DNA of 64,000 bases, taken from positions 310,001 through 374,000 of the forward strand of contig CAYTPV010000005.1 of the NCBI GenBank assembly GCA_964440115.1. Direction: 5' to 3'. The notes under the pieces were generated by a model, which worked only from the letters and a program-made list of their open reading frames with translations, made no database searches and had not been told where the DNA came from. Positions 59,942 to 64,000 of this stretch are shown one piece after another (within the stretch, counting starts at the first letter, position 1; every line of letters starts with the position of its first letter). This stretch comes from JAEWWD01 sp964440115. GTDB lineage: Bacteria > Bacillota > Clostridia > Christensenellales > CAG-138. A program made the translations under genes and the position numbers.

Positions 59942-61300
59942 TTATCCTGCCGGTGTTTCCGAGAGTTCGGGGATTACAAACGAGGGTTCTAACGTAACTT
60001 CGGCGTTTGGGTCGGGCGAGCCTGACGGCGCCGGAGTCAGCGGCAGCGTCGGCCCCGGCGTGCGCGGCGGCAGGGATTTCCCGCCGGATAACAGCTTCGC
60101 TTCCTCGGGTTCGGTCGCGTCCACGTAAATAAATTGATGCACCTGCCAGGCCGATGACGGCATATCGAACAGCAGCACGGAACTGCCGTTTACCCGCCCC
60201 GATTTATACAGGCCTTCCGCAGGTACAGTCGCGTGCAACAACCCTTTTGTATTGATCGTCAGGGCGGAAATTGCGATGTCGATGATCTGGGCGTTGGACA
60301 AATCCGTTTCCACCATGGGCATGAGATCGTAGAGCAGCGCATATTGCTTTGCAACGTCTTTAGAGCGGAATTTGGCGAATATGGCGTTCAACACCTTGAA
60401 CTGACGGTTGGTGCGCGTGAAGTCACTGTCAAGATGGCGTATACGCGCGTATCCGAGCGCCTGTTTGCCGTGCAGAAGCACATTGCCGGGTTCGGCGAAT
60501 ATAAACCCGTCCCACAGGTAATCTGCGCCGCGCTGCTTGTTGAGGCCCGCAATATTGTCGTTTGCGGAACTGATCTCCGCCGCTGTCATGCGCACCGTTA
60601 CACCGCCGAGCTTATCCACGATCTTTTCGAACATGGAGAAGTCCACCAGCACGTACTTATCGATCTGTACCTGCAGCGTGTTGCGGATCGTCTGCTTGAG
60701 CAGCGAAATGCCGCCCCTTGAAAGCGAGGAATTCAGACGTCCGGAGCCGTTGGCCGGTATGGGAACATACAGGTCGCGCAGTATGGAGGTAAGCTTGAGC
60801 CGATTATGCACCTTGTCGATGGTGGCGATCATCATGACGTCCGCGTTGGAATTGCCGCGTCTGCCGCGCCTGTCCACGCCGACGAGCAGTATGTTGATGT
60901 AGTTCTTTGTATCCGCGTTCTGCGTCTTAATGGTATCCTGCTGCTCTTGGGTCAGCAAGGTCTGTGTATACATATCCGAAAGCGGCAGCGGCGTGGGAAC
61001 AGGCGTAGGCGTCGGAACAGGGGTGGGGGAAGGCGTTGTTCCCGGCGCGGCAGTCACGATGGGCGTCGGCACTGCGGTGGGGGAAGGCGTCGCCTCTGAG
61101 AACGCGGGGGTTTCAGGCCGCGACAGGCGCGATAGCAATATGCCGCCCAGCGTAACGGCGGCGATGATCAATACGCCCGCCGCAATGGCTATGCCGACCA
61201 AAACCTTTTTCAGAGTGGAGCTGCGTTTGACCGGCTTAGGGCCGGATAATTCGTCTGTATTTACAGGCTCTTCCGCCTGCGGGATCTGGTTGTCTTCCAT
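59942..61300 (-). CDS. LytR-CpsA-Psr family wall-polymer transferase
   Basis: The 452-residue protein has a cytoplasmic N-terminus, one membrane helix near residue 35-55 (LVGIAIAAGVLIIAAVTLGG), a Pro/Thr-rich spacer of about 50 residues (TPSPTPVPTPTPVPTP) and an LCP domain (LLVGVDRRGRRGNSNADVMMI, LTSILRDLYVPIP, LGGVTVRM, GYARIRHLDSDFTRTNRQ). LCP enzymes attach secondary polymers to peptidoglycan. The C-terminus is another Pro/Thr-rich tail. Start 61300 follows GGGGAGG. Confidence 0.93.
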   Translation of the reverse strand: MEDNQIPQAEEPVNTDELSGPKPVKRSSTLKKVLVGIAIAAGVLIIAAVTLGGILLSRLSRPETPAFSEATPSPTAVPTPIVTAAPGTTPSPTPVPTPTPVPTPLPLSDMYTQTLLTQEQQDTIKTQNADTKNYINILLVGVDRRGRRGNSNADVMMIATIDKVHNRLKLTSILRDLYVPIPANGSGRLNSSLSRGGISLLKQTIRNTLQVQIDKYVLVDFSMFEKIVDKLGGVTVRMTAAEISSANDNIAGLNKQRGADYLWDGFIFAEPGNVLLHGKQALGYARIRHLDSDFTRTNRQFKVLNAIFAKFRSKDVAKQYALLYDLMPMVETDLSNAQIIDIAISALTINTKGLLHATVPAEGLYKSGRVNGSSVLLFDMPSSAWQVHQFIYVDATEPEEAKLLSGGKSLPPRTPGPTLPLTPAPSGSPDPNAEVTLEPSFVIPELSETPAG

Positions 61301-61378
61301 GGTTTGTTTCCTCCCCGACGGGGGGCGCATTTCTCGACACGTTAAAAGCCCGCGCCGTATCTGTCCCTTGTCAGAGCC

Positions 61379-61407
61379 ATGATAGCAAATCGCGGGCTAA
61401 CCTGCAA
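61379..61407 (-). promoter_or_regulatory. LCP gene promoter
   Basis: On the minus strand TTGCAG and TATCAT are 17 bases apart. Confidence 0.7.
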
Positions 61408-61527
61408 CGTTGTTTCGACACATTATTCTATTTATGTATCGATTTATGTACTTCTGTATTCATTTACATATCGATTGGCGTATGGGTCTATGTGCTGTGA
61501 AAGCCGCAGAAGTTCAAGGACTTCCGC

Positions 61528-62997
61528 TTATGAAACAGGTGCGGTAGGCGCACCGGTCTGCGATATGCCGGTCATCTCGTGATAGAGTGCCAGATACCTC
61601 CGCGCGGAAAGTTCCCATCCGAAATCCATCGTCATGCCCCGCTGCATCATGCGCGCCCATAGCTTGCGGTCATTGAAGCACTTGAGTGCGCGTTCGAGCG
61701 TAAAGAGCATTTCATGCGCGTTGTAGTTGGCAAAGGAAAAACCTGTGCCCTCATCCGTGTATTTGTTATAGGGCTGCACGGTATCCCGCAGCCCGCCTGT
61801 TTCGCGCACGAGCGGGACTGTGCCGTAGCGCAGCGCGATAAGCTGGGAAAGCCCGCAGGGCTCAAAGCGGGAAGGCATGAGGAAAATATCCGCGCCTGCG
61901 TACGCGCGGTGCGCGAGCGCTTCATTGTATTCAAAGCGTGCCGCGACTTTGCCCTGATACCGCCATTGCGCCCAGGTGAACATTTCCTGATAGTGCGTTT
62001 CGCCCTGGCCGATCACAACGAGCTGTATGGGCAGGTGCAGCATTTCATCGAACACGCGCTCCATCAGATCCAGACCTTTTTGTTCCGTCAGACGGGATAC
62101 CATCACGACAAGGGCGGTATCCTCCTGCTCGGGCAGACCGCATTCGCGCTGCAGCGCCTCCTTGCATACCGCTTTATTGGCAATATTGTCTGCACTGTAC
62201 GGCGCGGCGATACAGGGGTCCTGCGCCGGGTCCCACTGGTCGTTGTCTATGCCGTTGAGTATGCCGGAAAGGTGCTGCGCGCGCATGCGCAAGAGTCCGT
62301 CCAGCCGTTCCCCGTAATAGGGGGATTGTATTTCGCTTGCGTATGTAGGGCTGACGGTGCTGATACGGTCCGCGAACACGAGTCCGCCCTTCATAAAGCT
62401 AAGACCACCGAAGAATTCGAGGTATTCAGGTGTGAAATACCGCACGCCCAGCCCGAAGAGTTCATCCATCTGCTGCCACGAGAACACGCCCTGAAATTTC
62501 AGGTTGTGTATGGTAAACAGCGTGCGTATGGAGCTGTATTGCGGCAGATGCATATACTGCAGCTTTAACAGCGTGGGGATCATGCCCGTCTGCCAATCGT
62601 TGCAGTGCAGCACATCGGGGTAAAAGCCCATATACGGCAGACTTTCGAGCACCGCGCGGCAGAAGAAGCCAAACCGCTCGCCTTCCTCCGGGCCGCTGCC
62701 GTACACGGAATCCCGCGCGAAATAGAATTCGTTGTCCACGAAATAATACACAACGCCGTCATGGTGAATGCTTTTTAGCCCGCAGTATTGCCTGCGCCAG
62801 CCCATCGTAACGGTAAAATCCGCTACATGCTCCATCTGCGCTTTCCATTTCGGGTCAATATCGCGGTAATTGGGCAATATGACACGCGCGTCCACATTGG
62901 CGCGCGATAGGGCGGCGGGCAGTGTACCGGCTACATCGGCCAATCCTCCCGTTTTGACAAAGGGCAGTGCCTCCGACGCGGCGAACAACAGTTTCAT
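61528..62997 (-). CDS. glgA: Glycogen synthase (ADP-glucose)
   Basis: The 489-residue GT5 enzyme starts MKLLFAASEALPFVKTGGLADV, with the ADP-glucose KTGGL motif, and ends with FLMPSRFEPCGLSQLIALRYGTVPLVRETGGL. AGGAGGAG precedes ATG 62997. It follows glgD by 29 bases, so the two share a transcript that begins outside the window. Confidence 0.96.
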   Translation of the reverse strand: MKLLFAASEALPFVKTGGLADVAGTLPAALSRANVDARVILPNYRDIDPKWKAQMEHVADFTVTMGWRRQYCGLKSIHHDGVVYYFVDNEFYFARDSVYGSGPEEGERFGFFCRAVLESLPYMGFYPDVLHCNDWQTGMIPTLLKLQYMHLPQYSSIRTLFTIHNLKFQGVFSWQQMDELFGLGVRYFTPEYLEFFGGLSFMKGGLVFADRISTVSPTYASEIQSPYYGERLDGLLRMRAQHLSGILNGIDNDQWDPAQDPCIAAPYSADNIANKAVCKEALQRECGLPEQEDTALVVMVSRLTEQKGLDLMERVFDEMLHLPIQLVVIGQGETHYQEMFTWAQWRYQGKVAARFEYNEALAHRAYAGADIFLMPSRFEPCGLSQLIALRYGTVPLVRETGGLRDTVQPYNKYTDEGTGFSFANYNAHEMLFTLERALKCFNDRKLWARMMQRGMTMDFGWELSARRYLALYHEMTGISQTGAPTAPVS

Positions 62998-63026
62998 GGC
63001 TCCTCCTGGCTGTAGGTAAATGTTCG

Positions 63027-64000
63027 TTAAATGATGACGCCCTTGCGCAGCAGTACGGGAAAGCTTTCAAAGCCGCCGAGCGTACGCCCGCGCTTGACGA
63101 TGACGGATTTATCCAGCACCACGTAGGAAAGCTCGCTGTTTTCCTGTATCTGCGCGCCTTGCATGGCGATGCAGTTCTTGAGTTTTGCGCCTTCCGCAAC
63201 ATAAACGCCGCGGAACAGGATGCTGTTTTCTATTTCGCCCTCTATCACGCAGCCATCTGCCACAATGGAATTGGTGGCCTTTGCACGCGGACCGTAGCGG
63301 GCGGGCACTTCGTCCTTAACCTTCGTATAGACGGGATGATCTTCGCTGAACAGATCCTGCCGGATTTTTTGATTGAGCAGGTCCATGTTCGCAGCAAAGA
63401 ATGAATTCGGAGAGTTCAGCCGCGCAACATAGCCGCCGTACCGATAGCCGTGAATCTTGAGCTTGTTGACGTTGCGCATGAGCACATCCTGAATGAATTC
63501 GTACTGCCCGTGCGCGCTTGCTTCCTCCACGAGATATTCGAGCAGCGTTTTTTCCATCAGCACCACGTCGCAGCTCTTGTGCGGGCTGCTCGGGCGGTAC
63601 GGGTCGATCTCCATATCCGAAACCCGGCCGTTCGGGTCCAGAATAAGACGAAGGTCTTCGTATTGATCGGCCGGATCAAACGCTGTTTCTTCGTTGTATA
63701 GTATGGTGATATCCGCGCCCGTGCGGATATGCTCGTCCATCATATCGTGGAATGTCGTATTGAATATCGTGTAGCTTCCGGAAAGGAACGCATAGCGCTG
63801 GGAGCTTCTGCGGATATATCCGGAGACGCTCTTGAGCGCTTCCACGGTGCCGCGGTAAAGGCCTACGTTATCGCGCGTAACAAAGGGCGGCAGCATGAAC
63901 AGACCGTCGCGCTTTCTGTGCAGATCCCATTCCTTGCCCGAACCGAGATGATCCATCAGGGAATGGTAGTTCTTCTGCGCGATGATGCCGATGTTGGTCA
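63027..64000 (-). CDS. glgD: Glucose-1-phosphate adenylyltransferase subunit GlgD (N-terminus outside window)
   Basis: At least 324 residues are present, with the 5' end beyond the window edge. The visible part starts at TNIGIIAQKNYHSLMDHLGSGKEWDL and carries AFLSGSYTIFNT and the left-handed beta-helix end (NSIVADGCVIEGEIENSILFRGVYV). It is the GlgD type, not catalytic GlgC: in Firmicutes GlgD forms a complex with GlgC to make ADP-glucose. glgC is expected just outside the window. Confidence 0.92.
   Translation of the reverse strand, partial: TNIGIIAQKNYHSLMDHLGSGKEWDLHRKRDGLFMLPPFVTRDNVGLYRGTVEALKSVSGYIRRSSQRYAFLSGSYTIFNTTFHDMMDEHIRTGADITILYNEETAFDPADQYEDLRLILDPNGRVSDMEIDPYRPSSPHKSCDVVLMEKTLLEYLVEEASAHGQYEFIQDVLMRNVNKLKIHGYRYGGYVARLNSPNSFFAANMDLLNQKIRQDLFSEDHPVYTKVKDEVPARYGPRAKATNSIVADGCVIEGEIENSILFRGVYVAEGAKLKNCIAMQGAQIQENSELSYVVLDKSVIVKRGRTLGGFESFPVLLRKGVII

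Noticed and set aside
1..64000. tRNA genes and prophage genes
   Set aside because: No cloverleaf with a TTCRANNC-type arm, integrase, capsid or terminase signature was noticed in the gaps. A tRNAscan-SE run would be decisive.

Overview
This GC-rich window comes from the chromosome of a spore-forming member of the Clostridia. The evidence is the spoIIAA-spoIIAB-sigF operon, a SipL-like LysM spore protein, an RsfA-like regulator, NfnAB, SAM-I riboswitch control of metK, and an Rrf2/CymR-type cysteine regulon. Christensenellales or Oscillospirales would fit the style, but this is an impression and not a measurement. No prophage, insertion sequence, CRISPR array or tRNA gene was found.

Layout. 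1-7.1 kb: a partial AraC regulator, riboswitch-controlled metK, a TtcA-like PP-loop protein, and a divergent sulfur locus (cysK against cymR-mccB-patB). 7.2-13.8 kb: an Amidase_6 protein, a 1076-residue AMP-ligase/carrier/alpha-oxoamine-synthase fusion, an MFS transporter and YhaM. 14.0-17.6 kb: rpmG-secE-nusG-rplKA-rplJL with L1- and L10-type leaders. 17.7-18.3 kb: a non-coding block with a possible 48-residue ORF and a possible small RNA. 18.3-27.5 kb: PepV, a UPF0316 protein, a GDPD phosphodiesterase, a SigV/RsiV-like pair with its own ECF promoter, a TGS-uridine kinase and NfnAB. 27.9-34 kb: SipL, threonine dehydratase, spoIIA-sigF and an orphan solute-binding protein. 34.2-43.3 kb: an envelope and growth-control run (murB, rapZ, PP2C phosphatase, PASTA kinase, rsgA, rpe, trxB, glmM, nth). 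43.5-49.8 kb: nitroreductase, RNase P RNA, zinc-ribbon protein, Nif3-like protein, TrmK, RsmF-like methylase, a membrane protein and a GNAT. 49.8-54.6 kb: a riboswitch-like leader followed by ssnA and ygfK. 55-64 kb: a lipoprotein, an RsfA-like regulator, SDR, TfoX-C, a GntR remnant, an MntR-like repressor, an LCP protein, glgA and partial glgD.

How the genes work together. Sulfur flow is linked through SAM synthesis, cysteine synthesis and C-S lyases under CymR. NfnAB and TrxB supply redox balance. GlmM, MurB, RapZ, the PASTA kinase/phosphatase pair, LCP and the SigV-like pair all act on cell-wall precursor supply or wall stress.

The most unusual feature is a set of hairpin-rich intergenic repeats. 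The main family (five copies, named R here) has long stems whose sequences differ between copies while pairing is kept, around a constant loop (GACATGYGC on one strand). Every copy lies downstream of a gene, always in the same orientation relative to it. Two other families (E1 and S) also lie downstream of genes. Other leads are the uncharacterised terminator/antiterminator leader of ssnA and the stand-alone acyl-activating oxoamine synthase.
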